Positions 30,801 to 37,651 of a stretch of DNA of 64,000 bases are shown piece after piece. A model generated the notes under the pieces. It was not told the origin of the DNA and searched no databases. It was given only the letters and a program-made list of their open reading frames with translations. How positions within the stretch are numbered: position 1 is the first letter of the stretch; the number at the start of each line of letters is the position of its first letter. Source of the DNA: Sulfurirhabdus autotrophica (lineage in GTDB: Bacteria > Pseudomonadota > Gammaproteobacteria > Burkholderiales > SMCO01); contig NZ_SMCO01000005.1 of the NCBI RefSeq assembly GCF_004346685.1, positions 62,001-126,000 of the forward strand. The letters are read 5' to 3'. The position numbers were made by a program, and so were the translations under genes.

Positions 30801-31497
30801 CTTTTACTTTTGCTCTTGCCCTGGCCTCTGCCATTGCACGCTTATCAAATTCCTGCCTTACTTTTTCTGCTGCTTCGGCCTTCGCTTTATTTTCCTTTTC
30901 TGTTTGAGCTTGTGCCAGCAACTTTACCCGAATCGCTGCTTCTTCCCGCGCTTTCGCATCAGCCTCTGCTTTTGCTTTTATTTCCCTCTCATTCTGAGCT
31001 CGTGCTTCAGCCTCTGCTTTGCTCCTTCTTTCCAATTCCCCTTTTATTACTGCCTCAGATTCCTTAAGCGCTCTATTGCTCTCTGCAAGTTTGACTTCGC
31101 TTTCCAATTCAGCGGTCAACTCAGACAATTCACTTTCCCAAGCACGCTTATCATCCAGCAGTTTATTTCGTTGTCCCACGGCTGCCTGAGCATCTAAAAA
31201 CGCCTGAGTATTTGCCTCTGAAACCATAATAGTGGCAGATGAGCCAAAGTCATTTCCAAATTGGGTGAGTTGCTCTCGGACTAATATTTTAATAAATTTT
31301 TCTGCAAGTAATGAATTCAATGCGTTATTCAGTTTTACTTCTGATAACTTTTCGGAACGGGCTAATATTTCAGCTACTGACGTTTTTCCATCCACCAGCT
31401 GCAATACACGCACGAGATCTCGATGAAGATGTCTGGATTTACCAGTCAGTTCCATCACTCCTTTTGCGGTTTTAGCGTAAATCGTTGTCCAGTCCAT
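27859..31497 (-). CDS. 1212-residue protein: winged-helix-like N-terminus, long charged helix, membrane anchor, AsmA-like C-terminus
   Basis: Residues 1-95 form a small helical domain (VMELTGKSRHLHRDLVRVLQ, LVDGKTSVAEILARSEKL) like the helix-turn-helix of regulators with variable output. Residues about 110-790 are almost only Ala, Glu, Lys, Arg and Gln and must form a very long single helix or coiled coil. A membrane helix lies near 805-830, and the last ~380 residues resemble the AsmA family (VHEPVSISTIRASLWPSPHL; SGKAVATNNTLQVTEIDARLYGGSAKG). The long part is predicted in the cytoplasm and the AsmA part in the periplasm. The central DNA holds 162-bp repeats. Function unknown; its neighbour is the Ser/Thr kinase fusion. 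Confidence 0.85.
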   Translation of the reverse strand: MDWTTIYAKTAKGVMELTGKSRHLHRDLVRVLQLVDGKTSVAEILARSEKLSEVKLNNALNSLLAEKFIKILVREQLTQFGNDFGSSATIMVSEANTQAFLDAQAAVGQRNKLLDDKRAWESELSELTAELESEVKLAESNRALKESEAVIKGELERRSKAEAEARAQNEREIKAKAEADAKAREEAAIRVKLLAQAQTEKENKAKAEAAEKVRQEFDKRAMAEARARAKVKEVFERKAREEAIAKAEAEQKAQEEEEDQKMAELRLSKRLEARAREEAEAKALAEAQEKARKEAAEQKEREIAEQHARELAEAIAKAEAERQAKLKAEEKARVEAERKAQEAAEQRAKEAAEAIAIAEAERQAKAEAEEKARKEAEERALAEEMARKAAEAKAKAEADEKARLEAERLARDETERQAKAAAEEKARKEAEERALAEEMARKAAEAKAKAEADEKARLEAERLARDETERQAKAAAEEKARMEAEERARAEELARQAAEAKAQAEAEEKARLEAERLAREEAERQAKAEAEEKARKEADERAQAEELARQAAEVKAQAEAEEKARLEAERLAREEAERQAKAEAEEKARKEAEEQERVEAERKAQEAAEVRAREAAEALARAEAEIQAKVEAEEIARKQAEEFAQVEAAARVAAEAKAREEAERNAIVEAEQEEREAAEMHAQEAEKALERAEEEAKALRDAEAGAKAQEAERIKAEAEAKAIEAANVVAHAKAEAEREAREEAELLARSESEARLQAEASLKLEKDIDAEERLQAEARAKAQADFKNKEAKGKKSKNFVSPAKLLKQFVTGVKYVLGTAIGLILLVLVLLHLVPLNFYSPAFEQMVSDRVHEPVSISTIRASLWPSPHLKFEGVSVGAMRDVKIGTIRVMPDMLSLFEDRKVIKLIEGESLTFDQDALGRVSHWLKIENQLSIPVNRVSLKGVNIGVRDFKLPLFDAEIKLNPKTGMLQGAFVKSADAKFSGNILAHDETYDIDFSGKNWQLPFGPAFMFNDVSGKAVATNNTLQVTEIDARLYGGSAKGNAKLEWGKIWHFSGDYSASGLDLAPLATLFTREISLQGKLSVNADYSMQNNELAKLFEAPQLKGDFTIERGVLGNFNLVGGIQSPKNDISGGGQTNFEKLSGKFTLMKDRYQYKQLKMEAGLMNANGYADLVEDKQVSGRINAELRSSSTLVKAHFSVSGKLNELSLHHEN
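29763..30410 (-). repeat. Four tandem 162-bp repeat units inside the repeat-AsmA gene
   Basis: Units begin at 29763, 29925, 30087 and 30249, exactly 162 bp apart (54 codons), and the pattern continues in degraded form on both sides. Each encodes a 54-residue block with the motif AERLARxExERQAKAxAEEK. The units at 30087 and 30249 are identical over roughly the first 130 bases, a recent duplication, while the others differ at many third positions. 54 residues equal 15 turns of a plain alpha helix. Confidence 0.92.
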
Positions 31498-32173
31498 TTT
31501 CGTCCATTATATTGACTACTTTATTAACAATTTTTTCTTGCATAAAGTAAATTTAACGATAGTTCGCTCCGAGAACAAGCATTAACTCATTAAATACAGC
31601 CTAATCAGATAATATCAAATATAGAAATGTCAATAATTACAACAATGTAATTAATCCAGAATGTATTTTTATTTTGTGAGATATCTTTTCTGCACTGCTA
31701 TTTAAAGTACCCTAACTTACCGAATATGCATATCCAAAACACTTAAAATATATAAAAAACTTATCTTTTTAAAAGCATCGCAAGTCACCAAGAATAAAAA
31801 TACCAGATTATGAGTTTAATTAAAGCCATCTTAAAGCGTCAATCAACTGCTGATAGCTTCAAAGAAATCAAATATTCAATGATTAACCTTAACTCATTCA
31901 AATAATTGTTCTTTTAAACCAATTGTTCGTATTTTAATGTGGCTTAATTTTTCTTGATAAAGATGGAACAATATATTTTCATTCTGTCAACTTTATCAAC
32001 ACACTTTTTTCACTCAATCAGTCGGCTAAATCACCCGTAAATATGAAAAACCACACATTCATGAAAACTTATTTTATAAATAATTTCAAATGGTTACAAA
32101 AAAGACTGCATTTTAAGCAACGGGAAAAATCGTAATGTGACAATAGAGTTACTTAACCTATTACGAATATATG

Positions 32174-32203
32174 CACAGAGTTATCCACAGATCCTGTGGA
32201 AAA
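32174..32203 (+). promoter_or_regulatory. Paired, inverted DnaA boxes (copy 1)
   Basis: CACAGAGTTATCCACAG is followed by ATCC and TGTGGAAAA. It contains the DnaA box TTATCCACA at 32181-32189 and, inverted, TTTTCCACA at 32195-32203 read from the minus strand; both fit TTWTNCACA. A second copy at 40715-40744 is identical at 27 of 30 positions. Binding by DnaA is inferred from the motif only. Confidence 0.55.
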
Positions 32204-32319
32204 ATGAATTTTTTGTATTTGTACAAGTAAGTTATAGCATTTTCAAGAGAACTTACAGCAGCAATGTACGCCAACTAAAGCAGGTAAATTTGCACATCAT
32301 TAGCTAGCAGATAAAAACC

Positions 32320-32333
32320 CTGATTTAAATCAA
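32320..32333. promoter_or_regulatory. FNR/Anr-like palindrome
   Basis: CTGATTTAAATCAA matches TTGAT-N4-ATCAA at 9 of 10 fixed positions. It lies about 260 bases beyond the end of the aldolase gene and 820 bases upstream of the repeat-AsmA start, so no target gene is obvious; a chance match in AT-rich DNA is possible. Confidence 0.25.
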
Positions 32334-32596
32334 TCTACTCATAACTTTTTTGTTCTAATTTATTCCTGCTGCTTTGTTTACTCAAAGTAATTTTTCAAAT
32401 TTTTTTTGAGACACAATTATAAAAATATGAATGCAATATTGACACTTTGATTCTCTATGGCACGCTAATTCTGCGCCTCGCCGTCTCAGCGATGAAAGAA
32501 GTAACATGCTAATTTGTAAAAATTCAACAACAAGGAAGACATATCAAGTCAGCCGAAATTGATTGCTAATCAGGAATACCATTCCTGCCAATAGCC

Positions 32597-33244
32597 TTAG
32601 TCAGGTATTGAGGGTTGACCATATTGCTTAAATTTTTCCAGAATGATGTCCATTTCTTCATCTGAAAGCACAATCGGTTCACCAATCTGCAACACACGCC
32701 AATACTGCTCGCATAAAGATTCCACTTCGACTGTCAGGCCTAGTGTGCGCATTAGCGTACTCCCTACAACAATCATTCCATGATTTCCCAACAGGCAAGC
32801 CTTGCGACCTTCCAGCGCTTTTAAGGCATGATCAGAAAGTTGCTGGGTACCAAAGGTAGCGTAAGGTGAGCATCGAATTGTTTTACCCCCAGCTGCTGCA
32901 ATCATGTAATGAAACGCGGGGATTTCCTTACCCATGCAGGCAAGTGTTGTAGCAAAAGTAGAATGGGTATGCACAATAGCATTGACATCTTTCCTGGCAG
33001 CGAAAATATCCCGATGAAAACGCCACTCACTGGAAGGACGGCGATCGCCCTCCCAGTTCCCCTCAAAATCCATTAATACTATATCTTCAGGCGTCATTTC
33101 TTCTGCCGACATCCCGGTTGGCGTCACCAGAAACCGATCTTCATAACGTGCACCCACATTACCTGAAGCGCCACGATTCAGGCCAAGACGCGCTAAATCC
33201 AGCGAGGTTTCCACCATCTGCTGCCTTAGTGTAAATTCATTCAT
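32597..33244 (-). CDS. Class II aldolase, probable 5-methylthioribulose-1-phosphate aldolase (Ald2-like)
   Basis: A zinc-dependent class II aldolase/adducin-family enzyme of 215 residues close to L-fuculose-phosphate aldolase: [22 protein letters not shown], metal ligands HTHSTF and later GNHGM, and the HYMIAAAGG stretch. The ATG at 33244 overlaps the mtnA stop (ATGA), so it is the coupled partner of MtnA. The mtnA-aldolase pair is the signature of the DHAP shunt, which splits methylthioribulose 1-phosphate to DHAP and methylthioacetaldehyde. The alternative, the dehydratase MtnB, is a longer-route enzyme; none of mtnC/D/E is nearby. Substrate is inference. Confidence 0.8.
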   Translation of the reverse strand: MNEFTLRQQMVETSLDLARLGLNRGASGNVGARYEDRFLVTPTGMSAEEMTPEDIVLMDFEGNWEGDRRPSSEWRFHRDIFAARKDVNAIVHTHSTFATTLACMGKEIPAFHYMIAAAGGKTIRCSPYATFGTQQLSDHALKALEGRKACLLGNHGMIVVGSTLMRTLGLTVEVESLCEQYWRVLQIGEPIVLSDEEMDIILEKFKQYGQPSIPD

Positions 33245-34332
33245 GCCATTTGCTCCGGATAAAGCCCCAACAATCCATCTTTTGAAGCAGCGCATACTCC
33301 GCGTTCAGTTATCAGCCCCGTCACCAGCCTGGCAGGCGTGACATCAAATGCGTAATTAGCTACCTGACAGTCCACTGGTGCGATATTCACCACCACAACC
33401 TTACCCGTAGCATCTAGCCCGCTAATGTGAGAAACCTCTGCACCATCGCGTTGTTCTATCGGAATTTCTGTCACACCATTTTGAATACGCCAATCAATCG
33501 TGGGTGCGGGTAAGGCAACATAAAAAGGCACATTGTTATCATTGGCCGCCAAAGCTTTAAGATATGTACCGATTTTATTGCATACATCGCCCTGGGCTGT
33601 CGTGCGATCAGTACCCACAATGACCATATCCACTTGCCCATGTTGCATCAAGTGCCCACCAACGTTATCTACAATCAAGGTATGCTGCACACCGTGCTGC
33701 TGTAACTCCCAGGCAGTAAGACTTGCCCCCTGATTACGCGGTCTGGTTTCATCCACCCAGACGTGCACAGGGATGCCCGCATCATGTGCAGCGTAAATCG
33801 GCGCCAATGCAGTACCCCAGTCTACTGTTGCCAACCAACCCGCATTGCAGTGAGTCAGAATATTGACCGGATTACGTTTTTTCTCCCATAAAGCGCGAAT
33901 AATCGGCAGTCCATTTACCCCGATTGATCGATTAATTTCCACATCTTCGTCCGCAATCAATTTTGCTTCCTGCCAAGCAATTTTAACGCGATCAATATCT
34001 GATGCAGCAGAAAGCACCGATTGCATCCGCTCCAGTGCCCAACGCAAATTGACAGCTGTAGGACGGGTTGCCAGCAACACATCACAAGCGGCTTTCAGCC
34101 CAAAGTCAGAAGCATTTTCCTGCATAGCCAATGCCACGCCAAAAGCTGCCGTCGCCCCTATCAATGGCGCACCGCGCACCTGCATTGTGCTGATTGCTTG
34201 GGCCGCACTTGATAAATCAGTAAGCTGGATCACGGAAAAATCATGCGGGAGTCGAGTCTGATCGATGATGTTCACCGAACTGCCATCCTGCTCTGGCCAG
34301 ATTGCGCGATAAGAAATACCGTTTATATTCAT
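33241..34332 (-). CDS. mtnA: S-methyl-5-thioribose-1-phosphate isomerase
   Basis: Isomerises methylthioribose 1-phosphate to the ribulose form in methylthioadenosine (or 5'-deoxyadenosine) salvage. Related to eIF2B subunits. Family marks: [17 protein letters not shown], catalytic Cys in [10 protein letters not shown], and catalytic Asp in [19 protein letters not shown]. The 363 residues are normal. No phosphorylase (mtnP) is in this window, so the preceding step is encoded elsewhere. Just before the ATG there is no clear Shine-Dalgarno site. Confidence 0.96.
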   Translation of the reverse strand: MNINGISYRAIWPEQDGSSVNIIDQTRLPHDFSVIQLTDLSSAAQAISTMQVRGAPLIGATAAFGVALAMQENASDFGLKAACDVLLATRPTAVNLRWALERMQSVLSAASDIDRVKIAWQEAKLIADEDVEINRSIGVNGLPIIRALWEKKRNPVNILTHCNAGWLATVDWGTALAPIYAAHDAGIPVHVWVDETRPRNQGASLTAWELQQHGVQHTLIVDNVGGHLMQHGQVDMVIVGTDRTTAQGDVCNKIGTYLKALAANDNNVPFYVALPAPTIDWRIQNGVTEIPIEQRDGAEVSHISGLDATGKVVVVNIAPVDCQVANYAFDVTPARLVTGLITERGVCAASKDGLLGLYPEQMA

Positions 34333-34540
34333 GAGAAGAGATAAATAGTTGTCAGAACAACCATTATCCCGGAATTCGGGTTGGAGAGCATGATTCCATG
34401 ATTAGAATCAGCATTGGGAGGCTCAAAGGTGCCATCTGCTGACGGTCGAGGTGTAGAATATCTTGCTTGAAAGCAGACGGCCATGACCAGTAAGAATCGG
34501 CCAATTAGGGATTCTCAGCCTCACATGAGCAATAATAAAT

Positions 34541-34568
34541 GGGGGGCTAATAGCCAACAATCCCCCCC
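34541..34568 (-). terminator. Candidate terminator of the SnoaL-kinase gene
   Basis: GGGGGG and CCCCCC arms enclose a second small stem (GGCTATTAGCC on the minus strand), 15 bases after the stop codon of the upstream gene. The following bases (ATTTATTATT) are U-rich but not a clean U-tract. Confidence 0.4.
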
Positions 34569-34583
34569 AATTCAGCCAGTCAA

Positions 34584-35456
34584 TTAGTACAGGATAGTGT
34601 TAAACCCTTCCTCTGGAGAAGGAGGAACAAAATATTTTGTAATTTGCTCATATTCAGCATCACTTGTTTTAAATTGATGTACTCCATCTATATTACGCAA
34701 ACGTAAACGCTCTTTGCATATTTCATCAGTGCAATTCAGATAATGTAGTTGATGAGCTGCACCAGTTTGCTTGATTATATTCAACATCCATTTCCTTGTA
34801 TTTGGAGTATTGGCTGGGAAGTCCAGTACAACTGAAATGCCGGACTTTAACAATGATTCGATGTGACGGCTTACCGCATTTCGAAAAAGACCAGTACAAC
34901 GCACATAATCTGAAATGTTTTTTATCTGATCAGGATAAAGATTAGCAAGCCATTCGTCTTCGCTAATTAATATCGTTCTTATATTTTTAGAAAGTTTTTC
35001 CGCGAGAGTCGTCTTCCCTGATGCAATTTTCCCGCAGAGAAGATGTAGAGTTGGATTATTGCTCGATGCCAGCAGTTCTGTGCCGTAGGAGTTATCTATT
35101 ATACATTTCCATTCACCGTTCCTGTTTTTCTTGAAGATGTAGGTCGCATTTCGCTCCATCGAAAATTGAGAATCGGTTTTTTGATTAGCATTGAGAATTG
35201 TCCTCGCAAGGACAAGAGCCGTATCACCAGACTCAATAACATGCATTTCACCTTGTTCCACAACGAGGCTATGGTTGAAATATTCGGCAATAGCGACAAA
35301 TGCTTTTTGAATTTGCTCTTTCCCCACGGCATTCAAACCCGGTTTTATGACAAGAGTTGCATCATCCGAGTAAAAATTTATCAGATCATTAAAGTTTTCG
35401 CAGTTGATGGCGGCATCAGCTCTTTCAATGTAGTGCCTGAGAACATGCGTGGTCAT
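34584..35456 (-). CDS. SnoaL-like domain fused to a P-loop (zeta-toxin-type) kinase domain
   Basis: Residues 1-125 look like a SnoaL/NTF2-like fold (RHYIERADAAINCENFNDLI, FYSDDATLVIKPG, WKCIIDNSYG), and residues 136-290 form an AAA_33/predicted-kinase P-loop domain with Walker A GKIASGKTT at 142-150 and LISEDEWLANLYPDQ, which in this class binds the phosphoacceptor. No membrane segment. Substrate unknown; relatives phosphorylate small molecules or antibiotics. AGGAG stands 6 bases before the ATG. The transcript starts behind an attenuator-like leader (35499-35651). Confidence 0.8.
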   Translation of the reverse strand: MTTHVLRHYIERADAAINCENFNDLINFYSDDATLVIKPGLNAVGKEQIQKAFVAIAEYFNHSLVVEQGEMHVIESGDTALVLARTILNANQKTDSQFSMERNATYIFKKNRNGEWKCIIDNSYGTELLASSNNPTLHLLCGKIASGKTTLAEKLSKNIRTILISEDEWLANLYPDQIKNISDYVRCTGLFRNAVSRHIESLLKSGISVVLDFPANTPNTRKWMLNIIKQTGAAHQLHYLNCTDEICKERLRLRNIDGVHQFKTSDAEYEQITKYFVPPSPEEGFNTILY

Positions 35457-35483
35457 TGTTTTCTCCTAGTCGTAATTAAATTT

Positions 35484-35516
35484 CCAGGAGGCGGAAACAA
35501 AAAACCCGCCTCCTGG
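35484..35516. repeat. 11-bp perfect inverted repeat overlapping the leader terminator
   Basis: CCAGGAGGCGG and CCGCCTCCTGG are separated by 11 bases. The second copy shares bases with the 3' half of the terminator stem at 35503-35524, so the two structures exclude each other. The repeat ends 27 bases before the start codon of the SnoaL-kinase gene on the minus strand. Confidence 0.6.
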
Positions 35517-35524
35517 GGCGGGTT
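35499..35524 (-). terminator. Intrinsic terminator in the leader of the SnoaL-kinase gene (attenuator candidate)
   Basis: On the minus strand AACCCGCC pairs perfectly with GGCGGGTT around a 6-base loop, followed by a run of Ts (TTTTTT). It lies between the promoter at 35623-35651 and the gene starting at 35456, so transcription must read through it. Confidence 0.75.
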
Positions 35525-35547
35525 GCTTAGCTAAATCAAGACGCAAA

Positions 35548-35613
35548 TTAACCCACCATTCTCCGAAGAATGGTGATAATAATCAGCGAGTGAGAAAAAT
35601 AGTTGCTAAACAT
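35548..35613 (-). CDS. Possible 21-residue leader peptide with an Ile/Thr run
   Basis: A 22-codon ORF starts at ATG 35613, contains the run LIIITI (codons CTG ATT ATT ATC ACC ATT) and stops with TAA 24 bases before the terminator stem. The run overlaps the 5' arm of the hairpin at 35554-35575, the arrangement of amino-acid attenuators. Against it: no Shine-Dalgarno site, and the ATG would lie about 5 bases from the predicted transcript start, so it would be nearly leaderless. Confidence 0.35.
   Translation of the reverse strand: MFSNYFSHSLIIITILRRMVG
35554..35575 (-). promoter_or_regulatory. Perfect 9-bp hairpin in the leader
   Basis: CACCATTCT and AGAATGGTG flank the tetraloop TCGG (minus strand). 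It sits 29 bases before the terminator stem and overlaps the 3' half of the short leader ORF, so it would be the pause hairpin of an attenuator. Confidence 0.5.
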
Positions 35614-35622
35614 GATGTTTAA

Positions 35623-35651
35623 ATTATGCTTTCGAAATGTAAATGAGTCAA
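35623..35651 (-). promoter_or_regulatory. Strong sigma-70 promoter candidate
   Basis: TTGACT, 17-base spacer, CATAAT on the minus strand (5/6 at each hexamer). It faces the leader and the SnoaL-kinase gene, with the start of transcription expected near 35616. Confidence 0.65.
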
Positions 35652-35856
35652 TCCTGATTTGAGTATTGATATAAATTACAATGTCTGCATTGGGTTGGAG
35701 CAATTAGTCTCGCTAAATTGGCTGCCGGATAGCGGACGGTCGCAAATGACTCCAAAGGGTCGAACAGAGTCAATAAATCACAACAACAATCACTACTCAT
35801 CACCACAGTATCTAAAAACACCCTACCTTAAACAAAAATATTGGTAAACTGTGAGA

Positions 35857-36423
35857 ATGACTGAATCCAATACAAATAACACTACTGCTAACAGTGAAAT
35901 CGCCACGCTCGGCGGTGGTTGCTTCTGGTGTCTGGAAGCCGTTTTCGACAAGTTGAATGGTGTAACCAGTGTGGAGTCTGGCTATACTGGCGGGCAAACA
36001 ACCAACCCCACTTATGCAGACATTTGCACTGGCACTACAGGCCATGCTGAAGTTGTACGAATTAACTTTAACCCAAGCGTTATTTCTTTCAGGGAAATTC
36101 TGGATGTATTTTTTACGATCCATGACCCCACTACGCTTAATCGCCAGGGCAATGACAGAGGAACGCAATACCGGTCTGTGATTTATTACCATTCTACCGA
36201 ACAGAAAGAAACTGCTGAAAAGGTAGTAGCAGAACTTAATCAGGCAAACGAATGGGGGTCCCCTTTGGTGACCGAGGTGATGCCCGAAGTCACTTACTAC
36301 CCGGCCGAAGATTATCATCAGGAATATTTTGAACATCACCCCAACCAACCATACTGCATGGCGGTTGTGGCACCCAAGGTTGCAAAAGCCAACGAAAAAT
36401 TTGCAAAAAAACTAAAACGTTAA
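35857..36423 (+). CDS. msrA: Peptide-methionine (S)-S-oxide reductase
   Basis: Repairs oxidised methionine. The catalytic motif GGGCFWCLEAVF with the nucleophilic Cys is near residue 24, and the family stretches SGYTGGQTTNPTY, TGHAEVV and PAEDYHQEYFEHHPNQPYC follow; the latter carries a Cys as possible resolving residue. The ATG at 35857 is preferred over a GTG at 35851. No clear ribosome binding site. No signal peptide, so cytoplasmic. 188 residues. Confidence 0.96.
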   Translation: MTESNTNNTTANSEIATLGGGCFWCLEAVFDKLNGVTSVESGYTGGQTTNPTYADICTGTTGHAEVVRINFNPSVISFREILDVFFTIHDPTTLNRQGNDRGTQYRSVIYYHSTEQKETAEKVVAELNQANEWGSPLVTEVMPEVTYYPAEDYHQEYFEHHPNQPYCMAVVAPKVAKANEKFAKKLKR

Positions 36424-36490
36424 ATCTGATTTTGCTATGGCTTCTCTCATCGCCAATCATGGTACGAACTAAATAAGTTTCACAAAAATT

Positions 36491-37375
36491 ATGCGCAACT
36501 TTTTTCATACCAGTTTGCTGGGCATTCTCTTTTCTCTTACCCCCCTTTCAGGCCATGCAGCACTGGCTGGCGATTCTCTACCGGCCAAAGCCATCATCCT
36601 TGCAGCAGGTGATGTAGCTCAATGCGCTACAACTGGCGCAATGCAAACGGCGGCTTTAATTCAGACATTACCAGGTACGGTTTTAGCTTTAGGTGACCTG
36701 GCTTACCCAAAAGGCTCGAATGACAACTTCTCGCAATGTTACGAACCTTACTGGGGGAAATTTAAGGCCAGGACATTACCTGCACCGGGTAACCATGAAT
36801 ACCTGACACCTGACGCATCCGGCTATTTTGAATACTTTGGCGAACGTGCGGGAAAGAACCATACGGGCTATTACAGTATCAATATCGGCCAATGGCATAT
36901 TGTGTCACTGAATAGCAATATCGATTCCGGCCCCGATTCCATTCAGGCAAAATGGCTGCAAAACGATCTTGTGAATAACCGTAACACTTGCATTCTGGCT
37001 TTCTGGCACCACCCAAGATTCAGTTCAGGTAAACATGGCAACAGTATCCACATGTCTACACTATGGAGCATCTTGTATGATCATCATGCGAGTATTGTGC
37101 TTGCAGGTCATGACCATCATTATGAACGCTTTGCACCTCTCAATAAGGCAGGCCAGCGTGATGAAAAGCATGGCATACGCTCTTTTGTTGTGGGTACAGG
37201 CGGGGCAAAACTTTACGAAATTGAATCCCCAGAACCTGGTAGTGAAGCAAGATACAACGGTTCATGGGGCATCCTGCAACTGACTCTCAATACGGATAGT
37301 TATGGCTGGCAATATATTCCTGTTGGGGACAGTCAATTTCAAGACAGCGGCACTGGTCGTTGCGTTACCCAATAA
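36491..37375 (+). CDS. Secreted metallophosphoesterase (purple acid phosphatase-like)
   Basis: Calcineurin-like hydrolase exported by a signal peptide (about 1-23, ending GHAALA). Metal ligands and motifs in order: AAGDVAQC (in place of GD-x-Q), ALGDLAYPKGS, PGNHEYLT, LAFWHHPRFSSG, and LAGHDHHYERF. The 294 residues match the compact single-domain form. Substrate is probably a phosphomonoester, unknown in detail. A small gene follows after 15 bases. Confidence 0.9.
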   Translation: MRNFFHTSLLGILFSLTPLSGHAALAGDSLPAKAIILAAGDVAQCATTGAMQTAALIQTLPGTVLALGDLAYPKGSNDNFSQCYEPYWGKFKARTLPAPGNHEYLTPDASGYFEYFGERAGKNHTGYYSINIGQWHIVSLNSNIDSGPDSIQAKWLQNDLVNNRNTCILAFWHHPRFSSGKHGNSIHMSTLWSILYDHHASIVLAGHDHHYERFAPLNKAGQRDEKHGIRSFVVGTGGAKLYEIESPEPGSEARYNGSWGILQLTLNTDSYGWQYIPVGDSQFQDSGTGRCVTQ

Positions 37376-37390
37376 GCTGGAGCGTTAATT

Positions 37391-37642
37391 ATGAAAGGTT
37401 TTCATCTTGAAGAATCAAGCAGTGTGGGTGAGCGGTTTGCCCTTGTCTATGCGCCGCGCAGACAGCGCAAACGATTCCCTGAAAACTGTGTGCAGGTAGT
37501 AGAGTCCGAGGAAGCCGCATTGAGTGGCGCAAACCAGGAAAAAGACTTGTTTCCCGCTCGCGTTGCCGGGCCATCACGCTCTTCAGAAGGATTCAGACTC
37601 TATTATCTTGTTCGCTGGCTGGATATTCAGACCGAAGACTAG
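37391..37642 (+). CDS. Small hypothetical protein (83 residues)
   Basis: GGAG stands 8 bases before the ATG, directly behind the phosphoesterase gene. The protein is polar and basic-acidic mixed (YAPRRQRKRFPENCVQVVES) and ends in an aromatic stretch (FRLYYLVRWLDIQTED). I recognise no family. It converges with the ROK kinase gene 9 bases beyond its stop. Confidence 0.55.
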   Translation: MKGFHLEESSSVGERFALVYAPRRQRKRFPENCVQVVESEEAALSGANQEKDLFPARVAGPSRSSEGFRLYYLVRWLDIQTED

Positions 37643-37651
37643 ATTAAACTG

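Larger units (their letters stand above)
31498..32596. other. 1.1-kb AT-rich intergenic desert
   Basis: No ORF with a ribosome binding site and no tRNA-like fold was found. It must contain the promoter of the repeat-AsmA gene (right to left from 31498). It also holds a paired DnaA-box motif (32174-32203), a near-perfect FNR-type palindrome (32320-32333) and two near copies of AATTGTTC (about 31914 and 31931). The composition is much more AT-rich than the flanking genes. Confidence 0.7.

Noticed and set aside
31498-32596. Replication origin (oriC) in the desert
   Set aside because: Only one DnaA-box pair and one weak extra box; no dnaA, dnaN, gidA or parAB nearby.
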